This document shows, piece after piece, positions 1 through 10,891 of a stretch of 64,000 nucleotides of DNA. The translations under genes and the position numbers were made by a program. Position 1 is the first letter of the stretch. Each line of letters opens with the position of its first letter. Source of the DNA: Deuterostichococcus epilithicus. Taxonomy: Eukaryota > Chlorophyta > Trebouxiophyceae > Prasiolales > Stichococcaceae. Location of the stretch: NCBI GenBank assembly GCA_033439295.1, contig JAVTLE010000014.1:1116001-1180000 (forward strand), written 5' to 3'. The notes under the pieces were generated by a model that saw only the letters and a program-made list of their open reading frames with translations, did no database searches and was not told the origin of the DNA.

Positions 1-479
1 GCCGTTCAGGCAGTGCATGAGACGTGCGGGTTGAGCCGTTTGCAGGCAGATGGGCTCCTGTCACAGTCAAGTTTGCCTTTTTGCAGGGTGAGAAGGCTTG
101 TCTGTAGAAGGTTCGGTGGGCAGGCCTCTTGCCTGAAAACAGGCTTGCCACTTTCATGTTGCCCAGGTGGTCGACTGCTACTGGATCCGAATGCAGGCCG
201 ACTCAATAACGTGTTGAGCATTGGCATGCAAGCAGTGAACTAGTGACGATACCTCACAGCAGGACGTGCAGGGTCTACCCTCAAGATGACTCATCGTAGT
301 GCCTGCAGCGCCCTGGCATCGATGCCACGGGCTACTGGTACAAAATGAATGGTCTGGATACATCAGGTGAATACATACTCTCTTAGGACGTGTGAACAAT
401 ACAATTTGAGGTCGCCCTCCCACCCTCCTGGGCGCTATAAAATTAAGCGCTGTGCCGCCTGGCACAGCCGGCGGCACCA
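1..479. other. No gene recognised at left edge
   Basis: Short open frames on both strands overlap here but none shows a family motif or a consistent splice pattern. It probably holds the 3' flank of the minus-strand gene that stops at 480. Confidence 0.5.
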
Positions 480-2096
480 TCACCGGCCTCGGATCAACCG
501 CTGCGGCGGCAGGCTGAGGTGCTCCCTGAGCTTCTGCTTGCCTCCAGACGGTATGAAGGTGCCGTGGCACGGCAGGATGGCGTCCCACTGCCAGTCCTCG
601 AACACCCGCTTCATGGCCGCTTCAAACACGCCTGCAGTATAAGGGTACACATCGCAACAATGTCAGTGTCGCAGGATGGTGCCTCAACAGCCACAGAGCC
701 AGAACCTGTAAGTATGGTGCTGCTGAGCCTGAACTTGCGGCTCAGGCTCGTGTACAAGTTCAAGTGCGAGATGTATGATGTTCAAGAACGCCTTTCACCT
801 TTGTCCTTGATCATCAGGTTGTTGTAGAAGGGCCCATAAATGCGGTCCATGCCAAACTTCCAGGCCTTGGTGCCACCAGGCGCATCGTCAGGGTACGACC
901 AAAACACTGCAGGTCCGCAACACAGCGCCGCCCTCAAAAGATGCAACACTGATAGCCGGATTGGGTATGCAAGGTCGGGCAGGCGGGTCAGACAGCATGA
1001 GGTGCACGATTAAGCACAAGCGAGGAAAAACAGGGCAGGAGGGCTCACAGTCTGTGACGATCAACGTGCCGGAGGGCTTGTGAAGGAATATGACCTACAA
1101 ATGCCGCACGAAGTATCAGGGACAGCCCAGGCCACCGACACCATGGTAGCTTGAAGGATCATTCTCGAGACCAGGGAGCATGACGGTTTTGCCTTGCACT
1201 CCGATGAGAGGGGCGGGGACAGGCCAGAAAAGGGCATGCCTCGTTGAAGAAGGGCTTGCCGAGCAGCGGCACGCTCTCATAGGAGAGGTGTGTCGCCTCG
1301 ATCTCCCCGAGCCAGCTGTCTGGCGCCTGATCGTTCACGCCAACCTCCGCGTCATACCTGCGGCCGTGTCATCAGTCAGAAGGTCAGACCCTTTGATGCT
1401 GGTGCAGCCGAAGGTGCTGCTCAGGTGACTGCGCAATCATGCAGGAGCAGGGAGAGCAAGGTCAACCACTGGCATGGTTCGTAGTTGCTGCGCAGATGCC
1501 AGACAATCTGCCAGACTCACCCTTTCTCCGGATCTTTTGCGGGTAGGCCTGGGCAGCCGTACAGCTTTGCTTTTGGATATGCAGTCTTCCACTGTTTTGC
1601 AAGAGAGTGTGGCGGCATCAGTCGCGTGCAAGGAGACGATGGTGAGAGCACTTCTGACCATGCGGGCTGCTCACACTTCATCCAGCATATGCACACTCGG
1701 CTAGCATCGTGCTCACCTGTCTGGCGAAAGCCGTGTGCTCGTAGTTTGGGCTAACAATATGCTTCACCTCCCCCAGCTCGTCACATGCCAGTTTCAGCTC
1801 CGGCGTCAGCTCAACCGGCGACTGTGTCCACAGAGAGCCTGCACATAGCGGATCTGGCTTTGCGCATTGCTGCTTCCAGTACCGATTCGTGCTGAGGGCA
1901 TGATGCAAAGGATGGCATCCGCCTCACCATCACTGAGCCTAATGACTGCCCCCCTGCCGCCGACGTCGATCCTGTTCCACATGAATGGTCGCTCTGCGCC
2001 CCAGACGTTCTCCACGACCGGCGTGAGGACCTTTCCGATGGGATTGGTCCAGCACTTGACATCCGGCACTGTGCGCTCTGCAGTACTGGCGCACAT
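480..2096 (-). CDS. DUF4336-like protein (MBL-fold-like), 7 exons
   Basis: Exons in order on the minus strand: 2096-1928, 1838-1717, 1591-1521, 1357-1240, 1094-1049, 906-799, 631-480, giving about 261 residues. Visible blocks are ENVWGAERPFMWNRIDVGGR, a run ending VKHIVSPNYEHTAFARQ, WKTAYPKAKLYGCPGLP, FLHKPSGTLIVTDLFWSYP and a C-terminal DAILPCHGTFIPSGGK. From memory this order (aromatic N-terminus, SPNYEH, YP-KAK-CPGL, HKPS-TLIVTD, late PCHG) is that of plant DUF4336 proteins, which resemble metallo-beta-lactamase-fold hydrolases; substrate and function are not known to me. Phases agree at every junction. The junction FFNE/VIFLHKPSG needs a GC donor at 1239-1238, since no GT is close. The start at 2096 is the nearest in-frame ATG; an upstream exon with a transit peptide may exist. 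Confidence 0.66.
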
Positions 2097-2901
2097 TGTT
2101 TGTGACCGCCTGACGGCCTGCACAGTGTAATTCTTCTGATATTTTACTCCTGGCACATCGAAAAGCGCAAGGAAGATAGCGAAATGTTTCTCCTCGGCAA
2201 GTGCGCGCATGCATGTGGGTGCAACATGCGGCAGTTCCTGGCTTGCGCAGGGTAGGTTCACCGATTGTGCAGGTCGAGTGCGCCTGAACGCGTTACAGCA
2301 GCCGTTTCGGCGGATCCCTGTCGCTGCCAGAGGTTTGCCAGAGCTTGCAGAGGCTGTGAGACTCTGCAAAGATGTGCCTTGCGCTGGCCCCATTGAGCAG
2401 CCTTGCATGCACGGCCTCAAATCGAGGGACACATGCAAATCAGGCAAGTTGACTAGAACAATTTGGTAACCAATCTGAATCAAGACCAGCAAGCAGAAGC
2501 TGCAGTGAACGGTGCATGAGTCGGTTCCGGAGTTTCCGACATGAAGCCCGTTGCCCATTGCCATTGCTCGTTTTGTACACAAGCACACATTCGCGGTCTG
2601 CAGCACCACTTCGAAGCGGTCGCGCTCTTGAGCCTCTGTGCGCGCGCTGATTCTCGCGGCAGCTACTCAGGCGCTGGCGCCCGGTCGAACTTCCGCACTC
2701 GATCAAGGTGCAATAGTTCTGACCTGCTGCGCTGGACCTGGCTGCTGATTTGAGGCACCATTTGACCTGCAGGAAGCACTTGAGTGCGGCGGATCGCCCA
2801 GCTCAGCCAGTCTGGGCCAGTGAGGGGTCTGCCAAGCTTGCGGAGGCCGGGCGTGGCATGTGACCAGCAACTGATCACACTGCGGCAGCTCTCGGGATCT
2901 C
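2097..2901. other. Divergent spacer, probable shared promoter
   Basis: About 800 bases between two divergent gene starts. Open frames exist on both strands (for example 2440-2706 on the minus strand) but no motif supports them. An undetected 5' exon of the minus-strand gene could lie here. Confidence 0.45.
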
Positions 2902-4245
2902 ATGGCCAATGAGGGAGAACCAGCTGTCAGCAACATCGTCCGTCCCGCATGCTACATCATCGTGCACAATATCGCCAAACGTCACAACATCGGGACTATG
3001 GCACGCAGCGCATCCGCATTCGGAGTCACCAAGGTGCCGTCGTTGTCATGTTTGTGCACCGCAGCGGTCGTTGTGTTTGGAAGCTCAAGAGCCGACGTAC
3101 ACATGCGCTTGGCTTATGGCAAATGCCTGACGGGGTCTGCCGATTGCAGATATGCTTGGTGGGGTCGCGGCAATTCAATGCATTTGGATCACACGGCGCC
3201 GCAGACCACGTGGATTTCTGCCACTTTACAACGTTGGAAGAGTGCTGCAGCCACTTGAAGGACCAGCAGGGTGCGCTTTACGATGCAGGTTTGACAGACG
3301 ACGTTGGCAGACTGGTGGACGACCGCAAATCGAGCCGGCAGTTCCTCGTTGTGTCTTGCGCTGCAGGCTGCCGGATTATTGGTGTGGAAATCATGGACGG
3401 CGCTGAACCGGTGCACACCCACCCGTTCAGCGGGCCGACTGCCTTCATGATTGGCAACGAGGTGCGGGAGCGCCGCTCTGAGATCCGGTCAAAGATGGCT
3501 GCGCAGATTGCCAAAACCCACATCGTTGCACTCGTACGGGTCGCTCTCGCATCGATACGAGGACTTCGTGGCGCATTGAGGCTTTTTCACACCTGCCCGC
3601 AGGGTCAAGGCTTATCGGACAAGCAGACGGCATTGTGCGACTCATTCGTGTACATCCCCCAATATGGCGACGGCACAGCGTCCCTCAATGTGACGGTGGC
3701 CACATCCATCGTCCTGCAGCACTTTGCGCTGTGGGCAGGATATCGCGAGCACCAGCGGCAGGGCCAGAAGTTTGTCGTGGGGGACAAGCCGCAGCGAACA
3801 CACGCACGAGGTGAGCGACCTGATGCGTGGGACGACTGAAGCCCTGGCACAAGCAGCAGATGGAGACCCCATCCCAGTATGGACCTGGCATGGGCAAGCC
3901 ACCATTGCGGCTGCCGCAAGTCGGCTGTTGTGCGGTGCATTGGCGCCCAGGGGCGAAGGTCGCACCTGTCGCGCAGGCGTGGTGGCGAGGTCTGCTGCTG
4001 AAGAGACCGAGGAGCGGCTCAGGCGGCAACAACGGCAACATGAGAACGGTTCCCTGCTTGAAAAGGGCGCCAGTGACACACAAGGTGGTTGCGGCTCTTC
4101 ATTCGCGCTATTCTTGAAGGCCCTGCTTCAAGTGCTGTCTGAATACCTTGCACGCTGATCACCAATCATGTCGTCTGCAGGGAGTGGCAGTGAAGTGGAC
4201 GATGGTGGCGATGGCGGTGGCGGCGTGCTGGGGCTGCTAGGGTAG
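2902..4245 (+). CDS. SpoU-family tRNA/rRNA 2'-O-methyltransferase
   Basis: Transfers a methyl group from S-adenosylmethionine to a ribose 2'-OH in RNA (SPOUT trefoil-knot fold). Six exons: 2902-3033, 3150-3270, 3367-3461, 3603-3810, 3977-4084, 4181-4245; all phases agree. The start is the ATG at 2902 (MANEGEPAVSN). Motif 1 is IVHNIAKRHNIGTMARSA. After intron 1 comes ICLVGSRQFNAFGSHGA, motif 2 is PFSGPTAFMIGNEGQGLSDK, and motif 3 is FVYIPQYGDGTASLNVTVA followed by SIVLQHFALWAGYREH, which are the three SpoU signatures. The exon 5/6 tail is acidic and glycine-rich and ends GVLGLLG. It resembles the plant nuclear SpoU family; whether tRNA or rRNA is the target cannot be told. An unspliced reading past 3810 would end at 3839 instead. 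Confidence 0.93.
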
Positions 4246-4994
4246 AGAGGGCGTCTATTTGCTGACTATGCAAGACACACATGTTATCTGTGACGCTACT
4301 CGCCGATATGTAATTGACAAGCAAAGTGCACGGCCCCTGTCGTCACCTACAGCAGACTCGTGTCGGAGTTGCTGTCTCACTCCGACAGGCACTGCCGCTC
4401 ACCTCATGCACGCGGCTGCTTTGCGCAATGAGGGTTTTCGGATGTAGGCATATCTTCATGTCTTCGCACATATGCCGTGCTGGTGTGCTGCAGAGGGACG
4501 CCAGCAGCAGAACCACCAGTACCGGTACCTGCCAGGCGGCCCGCCGCCGGCACCAAGCAGCGGCAGCACTGTGCCAGGGTTCCCGGTGGACCCGATTATC
4601 CCTTCTGGCGTTAGCCCTTCTGGGTCTTGCAAAAGGGGTGTCCTTTACAGCTAATCGGGGCCCCTACATAACTGGCCGAGGCCACTGGCAGCATCTTAAC
4701 TCCCCTTTCGGAGTGAGCAGGAGCCTGAGGAGCCAGATGCAGACCCAAACACGCAAGAAGGAGGACGATCCGCCATTCGTTACGAAGCACCAGTTCCAGT
4801 CGTCCAAGTCACACAAAATCACGCGCACCCTCAAGAATTTCAAATTCGACACTCTGGCCAGCAAATTCGAAGTTGGGCACCGCTGGAACCTTGCAGCATA
4901 CGTCGCAGCGCGCACATAATCACCAGAAAGCACTCCAGTATTTCAAAAGCCTGACAGCAGCCACAGAGGTCGCGCACATCAAGAGAGCAGTAGC
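4246..4994 (+). other. Unassigned stretch before SLBP
   Basis: Contains a 61-codon open frame at 4472-4654 with a glutamine and proline-rich product, and a longer frame ending at 4919. Either could be a 5' exon of the following SLBP gene or untranslated leader. No motif decides it. Confidence 0.35.
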
Positions 4995-6636
4995 ATGCTG
5001 ACGCTCAGAGACGCGACGAACCGCAGCAACAAGTTCCAGCAGGCAGCAAAGCGCATGGAGCGCGTGGCGGACTTTTCGAAGGACTTCGAAGTTGAAGGCC
5101 AACGTAAGTGTAGTGATATCATCCTGCTGCTGGCAGGGCTTTGCAGGAGACTGCGCCATTTTAGAGCACAAGTGCTGCTCAGCGGCAGCGCGGGCTTGAA
5201 CACAGCGCATGTTCCTCGCAGCCCGGAGGCAGCCGGCAGCGAAGGAGACGGACCAACACAAGCTGCGGCAGCGCCAAAAGCAAATCGACTTTGGCAAAAA
5301 CACGCTGGGCTATGATGCTTACCTCAAAGAGGTTCCAAGGTGAGAATCCTCCACAACCCTGCTGCGCGCACTACTGGCCTCACCCTCAGGCCGCACCCCA
5401 GGGTAAGCGCTCGCATGCCGGCGCTCGTGCTTGGTGCTGGCTCCGTCGGCAACTCAAACCAGAGTTCGAACCACAGTCCCTTCGACAATGCTGACAGATT
5501 TATATTATTGCCGCACAGGTTCAAGCGGACCGCTTCGCACCCTGTCACGCCCGACAAGACCAAGGCGTGGAGCAAGCGCACGTTCGATGGCATGGTGCGT
5601 TCGGGACATTGACCACCACTTGAAACATGGTGATAGAGGCCCCTACTGCCCCACCAAGTCTGCACATCTGGAAAGAGGTGAACTGTGATGCAGAGGCTGT
5701 GGTCTAGCTCGACTGGCGGCTGCGCTCCGTGTTACTGAGTTGCTTTCCTCCGGAAGCAGCGGCTGCTGCCAGCCGCGCCAATTGAGGACATTGATGCATG
5801 CCTCGTAGATCAAAAAGTGGCGCCGTGACCTTCACCAATGGGACCCAAACGCAGCGGGTGGCGAGACTGCTCAGCCGCTGGTTGCTGCGCTGCCGCCGCC
5901 GCCGCTGGCGGCGGCGGCAGACACCAACGCCGCGCCAGCTGCCCGCACATCAGCGGCCCAGGTGTGTGCTTTGTCTGATTGAGAGGATCGAGCAGGAATC
6001 GCCTCATGCCGTTGTAGCTGGATTTCCAGCCATCCCCGGCATGGCTCAAACATGGGCCCAGGCACGTGACCAGAATGTTCCTGAGCAAGCTGACGTTCTG
6101 GCCTCGAATGTGGCCGTTGCACCCCCGACAATCCGACACCCTGCAGGGTGGCAGCCCTGGCAGTGCCAGTCCCATGGAGCCGGCCGCGCAGCCCACTATG
6201 TACGGCAACAGCAGGGGGCCGGCAGTGGGGGCCAAGCGCCGCCTGGACGATGCTACGGAGGTAAGAGTCAAGAAAGGCTCATGGATGCATCCTGAGAGCA
6301 CTGGTGGCTCATTCCTGCACTGTGCAACAATGCCGGTGCAGTGTTAACAGGCGGCAGCTGGGGAACGGTAACATGAAAGCTTGCCGAGACATGGCCACCA
6401 GCCGCTGACAAGCATATCTTCACCTTGCTGAGTTTCGTTCTCCTTCTGTCGTCCTGCAGGGCGCGGGGAACGGCATGGCCTCATCGTCCAAGTCGATGCG
6501 CACCAGCGAAGGCGGCGCCCAGTTGCCGCCGGAGGTGCCTCTGGAGGCAGCTGACCTGGTCTTCTCTGATGCCAAAGCCGCCGAGACCGACGCGGGCATC
6601 TTTGGGGACTGGTCCGACGACGAAGTGCAAGTCTGA
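4995..6636 (+). CDS. SLBP: Histone RNA stem-loop binding protein
   Basis: Binds the 3' stem-loop of replication-dependent histone mRNAs and directs their processing, export and translation. Exons: 4995-5103, 5222-5339, 5519-5594, 5809-5961, 6147-6260, 6460-6636, about 248 residues, with phase agreeing at each junction. The RNA-binding domain is clear and split over three exons: [20 protein letters not shown], then [19 protein letters not shown], then [17 protein letters not shown] stands where animal proteins have TPNK. Downstream is an alanine/proline-rich region and an acidic end, [11 protein letters not shown]. The ATG at 4995 is the first one in the exon frame; more N-terminal sequence may be encoded upstream because the frame stays open for some way before it. 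Confidence 0.9.
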
Positions 6637-6834
6637 GTGGCGGTGCTGGCACAGCAAGGGGTTAAGTCCATCAGGATGACCATTGACTGAAGCGCCCCTC
6701 ACATCGTAAAAGCAGCGCATGATGGTTGCAGCTGGTGTTTGCGCCGCAGCCCGGAATTGGTTGGACAGGACTTCTCAAAACACACCCTGTTCGTTGCACG
6801 GTCCGGGGAATGGGTTGACCATGAGAACGTACCT

Positions 6835-6935
6835 GCACCCTCGCTGCCTGGAGGGAGGTATGCCCTGACAGTCATACAAATATGGGTCAAGGGGACCGTT
6901 AGGTGCATAGAATACTGCCCTGCTGAAATCAAATT
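6835..6935. repeat. Dispersed repeat, copy A
   Basis: Begins ACCCTCGCTGCCTGGAGG, then AGGTATGCCCTGACAGTCAT, and ends near TAGGTGCATAGAATACTG. The same order recurs at 7400-7490. Similarity may continue for another ~100 bases through a shared GCCCCCCTGCAGC block. Confidence 0.75.
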
Positions 6936-7399
6936 TGCTCTGTGCTCCGCCTGCTGGCACGCAGTGCCCCCCTGCAGCTGCCGCCCTGTGCGCCCCTACT
7001 GTCAGGCAGCCCGAACCCTCACGTCACGCAGGTGCTTTTTTCTTATTGTCGGCACGCTGAATCCACCCCGCTTGATTGCTTTCCACCCGCTCGAACTTTA
7101 GTTCCGTTCCTGAGTTGCGGAACAGTAACTGACTCGCCTTTCAATTCTCCCTGCCGCCTCGTTCCCCGCCCTTCCACACCTGCAAGCGGGACAGCCTGGA
7201 CGACGCACTGCTCCACGTGGCGAACGCGGCGCCCTCAAGTACGGCGACTGGCAGCACGGTCTGGTTCCCCCTAGCACGCTAGCGGGCACCTGACCGTGGC
7301 TGCCTGGTGTCATAACAGGTTAGTTTGTCAATCTCGTCACAGCTACCGTGCTACCTGCGTGCTTTGGCCAGCAGCCTGCAGCTGCTTCGACCGTATCTG

Positions 7400-7490
7400 C
7401 ACCCTCGCTGCCTGGAGGTATGCCTTGACAGTCATTCAAATAGGATTTTGAAGGGTGCGCTTAGGTGCATAGCATACTGACTTGCTGTAT
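7400..7490. repeat. Dispersed repeat, copy B
   Basis: Starts ACCCTCGCTGCCTGGAGG, then AGGTATGCCTTGACAGTCAT, and ends TAGGTGCATAGCATACTG. It matches copy A with a few substitutions and small indels. No terminal inverted repeats or coding capacity were seen. Confidence 0.75.
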
Positions 7491-8388
7491 CTGCCCCGAT
7501 GTGCCTCTGGCCTGCTGACACTGGCAGTGTCACACTGCCCCCCTGCAGCCGCCGCTTTTCGCGCACCTGGTGCTCAGCCTGACCCTCGAATCAGGTGCCC
7601 TTGTTCTGTTGTGTGCATGTCGTCTGGCCGATCCCGCTTGAGTGCATCTTACCCGCTAGCGCTTGCGCGTTGGAGACACTCTCCGTCGTTGCGAGGACAC
7701 TGCGGGGACCGTAACGACAGTCAACCCGCCAGATTTTGTGGGTCGGCGCTCTTAGGTGCTATGCGGTGTATGCTAATGAACGTGTCTGGCACACAAGTTC
7801 TGGAGCTCTGCTACCGAGGAGCATTGGACGTCGAAGCGGAAATAGCGCTACTCTCTTGGGCTCATACCGCGATCTTTCGAAATTGTCTCCCTCCTTTGCA
7901 GACTCTGCGCAGGGCGCGGTCATCGTCCGCCTGCGTTCATCCCGAGAGTAGTCCAGCATTCGACCGAATAAAGCAAGCACAAGCAGCGCAAGGGCAAAAA
8001 TATTCGAGTTTTTTTCTAGACACATGCACGGCTGCTTTTCGTGATGCGTCTCACGACCACCACGCATGTTGGCTTCACGCACCATCCGTTCTGGTCGAGC
8101 CTGGACTATTTGCCAGGCGATCGAGGGAATGTCACCTTGATGCTGAAAGGTGTTTTGATGAATAACGGCTTTGTATTGTATGCCAATCGAACCACACGGG
8201 CCTCGGACACCTCCTCGCACAACACCGTCTAGAATTTGGCATCGTGACCATATAAGGCAGCAGCACAGCTGGCGGCACATTGCGCGCGCGCCCTCGTGGC
8301 AGTAAGAAGTGTCGCACAGAGCCTGCAACCGCCAAGGTCCCCAGTCGTTGTGCTGGAGCCTGCTTTGCATGATGGACTGCAACTGCAG

Positions 8389-10488
8389 AGGCCGCCAAGC
8401 GGAAGGCGCGCGCGGCGCAGCAGGATGTGCTGCGGGCCGGGTTAAAGGCGCAGCGTGTGGAGGCGGCCGCCCGGAAGGCGCGGGAGGTCGCCGACGACAG
8501 CGCCGGGGCGGCGGAGCTGCAGAGGCAGGCCGGCGCGCACCGCGCGGAGCAGCTCACGCGGCACGCAGCGAAGGCCGCCGCCATCCAGGAGCTGAAGGCG
8601 GGCAATGTTTCTCGGAATGGTTTTGGATACCTTTGGTGCTGCAAGGGTGGCTCTCGGCCGACTGTTCCAGCTCTAGTGCACCTGGCTGGAGGGTCTTGGG
8701 CTTTAAGCCCGCAGGGAGCAAGCCTAGAGCGCCGCCATTCATGCATGCACAGAAGGGTATCCCCTGGATGCAGCTGCCATTGTTTTGTCGGCTGTCCGCA
8801 TTTGTCGGCTGTCCGCATGGCGCCGGCCTCAAAAGGGAGCTGCTGAGGAACGCGATCATGATATCGAGCTGCGAGTCGGATCGCAGGCGAAGCGGGAGGA
8901 GCAGCTCATCGAGCACCGACATGCGAGGGATGCCGTGGCGGCGGCGCGCCACCGTGACGAGGCGGAGGCTGCGGCGAAGGCCGCAACCGATGCGCGGCAC
9001 CAGATGGAGGTGGGCCGCAATGGCCAGTGGCGCACCGTGATTTTGAGCTGGACTGTCCAGCTCGAGCAAGACGCACGTTGTTGCACGGACCGGCACTGCA
9101 TTAGCACCCACTGCGCATGTGGAATGTGCGTTTGCCTGGCTCCTCAGGGCGGGTCCTCAGAGCGACAGTTCAACGACAGCAGTAAACGGGACGTAGCTAT
9201 GTGCCTGCCGCAGGAGGAGCGCACAGCGCAAAGGCGCAACGGGACCTGAAGGCATTCCTGGCGGCCAACGACGAGCACCTCGCTGCACGGCAGACGGCCA
9301 AGCTGCAGGAGCGCGCCTCCGACCGCGCATCTATGGTGTGGCATTCGCTAGTTTTTATAGGTGCTTTATAATGGCGGATCTTGCCATGACTTCCAAAAAA
9401 ATCCTCATGTTGGCACTGTGCATGTGTCCGTGAAGCGCCCTCCGCAGGAGTCGCCGTCTGAAGCAGGCCCTGGTACTGATGCTGTGCAGCACCCGGTCAT
9501 CGGAGCGCCTTGGGTCAGCAAGCACTTGGAGAGCGGGCAACGGAATGGTCAACAATTGTACCCAATACTGATGCGATGCCCGTGCTCCGCTGCGCAGGCA
9601 GATTATGCGCGGGTGATGGAGAAGCAGGAGGCTGCGCGGCAGAAGCAGCTGGATGACGCAAAGGCGCGGCAGTCACGCCAGGCCGCTGACGCAGCGGCCC
9701 ACCCTGAACTCAAAAAGTGGCTGGACAACGACATCATCGACGTAATGCAAGGTCTGCAGTACTGTCATGTGAATGGTTCCAGGACAGACGTTCAATTAAT
9801 AGTAACGACACTGCCGCCGGCCTCACTCCCTGCCTGTACGAGGAATCACCGTGTGTACCATTTGACGTGCAACCCTGCGCTCCTGGCATGTTCCACATTA
9901 TATTCTGCAATCTGGCGTGGCTACCATGCAGGGAGCGCGATGCGGCAGAGGCAGCGAAAGAGGCACGCCGCAAGGCGGAGGTGGCGGCCAAGAAAGTGGC
10001 GCTGCAGGCGGCGCTGTCGGCGCAGCTGGCTGAGCGAGCGGCAGCCAAGCGGCAACGCTCCGTCGCGCAGCGGGAGGAGCTGGCGTCCATCAACCAGAGC
10101 ATACAGGCGCGCTGGCAATGCTGCCTGTTGATGTCAGTGACATCATGTCACCGTGGGCTCGCCTGTCATTGACGTATTATTCCAAGAGCTTTCCTCCACC
10201 TGCGCTGCCATGGCCACCACAGACATGCACACGACCTGGTGTTTGCCGGAAGTGATGTTATTGCAAGCGGCATCGCGGCAGCGCCGACATTCCAACCCGT
10301 CCTCCTCACAGGCAGAATGGAGCCTGGATGCCAATGAGCGTGAGCAGCAGCGAGCCAAGCGGGAAACTTCAACCTCCATTCTGGACGAGCAGGTCGCCGC
10401 AAAGGTCAAGAGTGTCGATGTGATGACGGCATCGGAGCGCGCCATGAACAGGCAGCTGCTGCTGCATCAGAAGACTGCCATCCTTTGA
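8389..10488 (+). CDS. Coiled-coil protein, TPH-like (5' end not found)
   Basis: Exons recognised: 8389-8606, 8848-9009, 9234-9335, 9598 to about 9738, about 9944 to 10106, and 10312-10488 (stop 10486-10488). The product is an almost continuous charged helix rich in Ala, Arg, Glu, Lys and Gln, for example EAAKRKARAAQQDVLRAG, KAFLAANDEHLAARQTAKLQ, HPELKKWLDNDIID and LQAALSAQLAERAAAKRQR. It ends MTASERAMNRQLLLHQKTAIL. This composition and periodicity resemble trichohyalin-plectin-homology proteins of cilia and the cytoskeleton, but I recognise no specific ortholog. The first listed exon starts mid-codon after an intron, so at least one upstream exon is missing. The junction after 10106 again looks like a GC donor. 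Confidence 0.68.
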
Positions 10489-10891
10489 CTTGCATACGAG
10501 TACCTCTTGCAACGTCTTGAGCTTTCTGCCTTTGAACTCGTGGTGTGGATGTCAAACTACCCGCCATCTTTGACCTCGGGTAGTTCACCTTCCCGAGGTA
10601 GCACCACACCGTACTAAGCAGACTAAGTAGCTGCCGAGGGAAATAAGTGTCAGAACCAGCATCAATGTCGAACCCGAGGTAGGCTTGAAAGCTGTGGAAG
10701 CCCCTCGGAAAGGATTGCTACGTCACAGGGTGAGATGACCAGTCGTTTTCAGAGCACAAAGGCTGTGCCGTGCTGCTGCACAGAGTTGACGCAGCGAGCC
10801 AACAAATCTTGTAAGAGTTTGAATTTGATGTTGTACAGAGTTTGAGCAGCTGCCCTGGCAACCCGTCTTCAGGGGGCGCTCCCATCCACGC
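10489..10891. other. Convergent intergenic region
   Basis: About 400 bases between the stops of two convergent genes. It contains a cluster of overlapping inverted repeats (10541-10610) and a second copy of CCCGAGGTAG near 10673. No gene was seen. Confidence 0.6.
10541..10610. other. Nested inverted repeats, possible RNA hairpin
   Basis: Three overlapping stems are visible: GGTGTGG (10542-10548) with CCACACC (10604-10610); ACTACCCG (10556-10563) with CGGGTAGT (10577-10584); CCTCGGG (10574-10580) with CCCGAGG (10592-10598). The last two share bases and so are mutually exclusive. The position just past the stop of the plus-strand gene would suit a 3' end structure. Confidence 0.5.

Larger units (their letters stand above)
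6637..8388. other. Gene-poor spacer with internal duplication
   Basis: About 1.75 kb with no recognisable protein. Frames such as 7482-8165 and 7759-8382 lack motifs. It contains two copies of a diverged repeat (see the repeat entries) and must also hold the unseen 5' exon(s) of the coiled-coil gene that follows. Confidence 0.5.

Noticed and set aside
8309-9040. A 243-codon Arg/Gly-rich open frame
   Set aside because: It is an out-of-frame shadow of the coiled-coil exons and reads across their introns.
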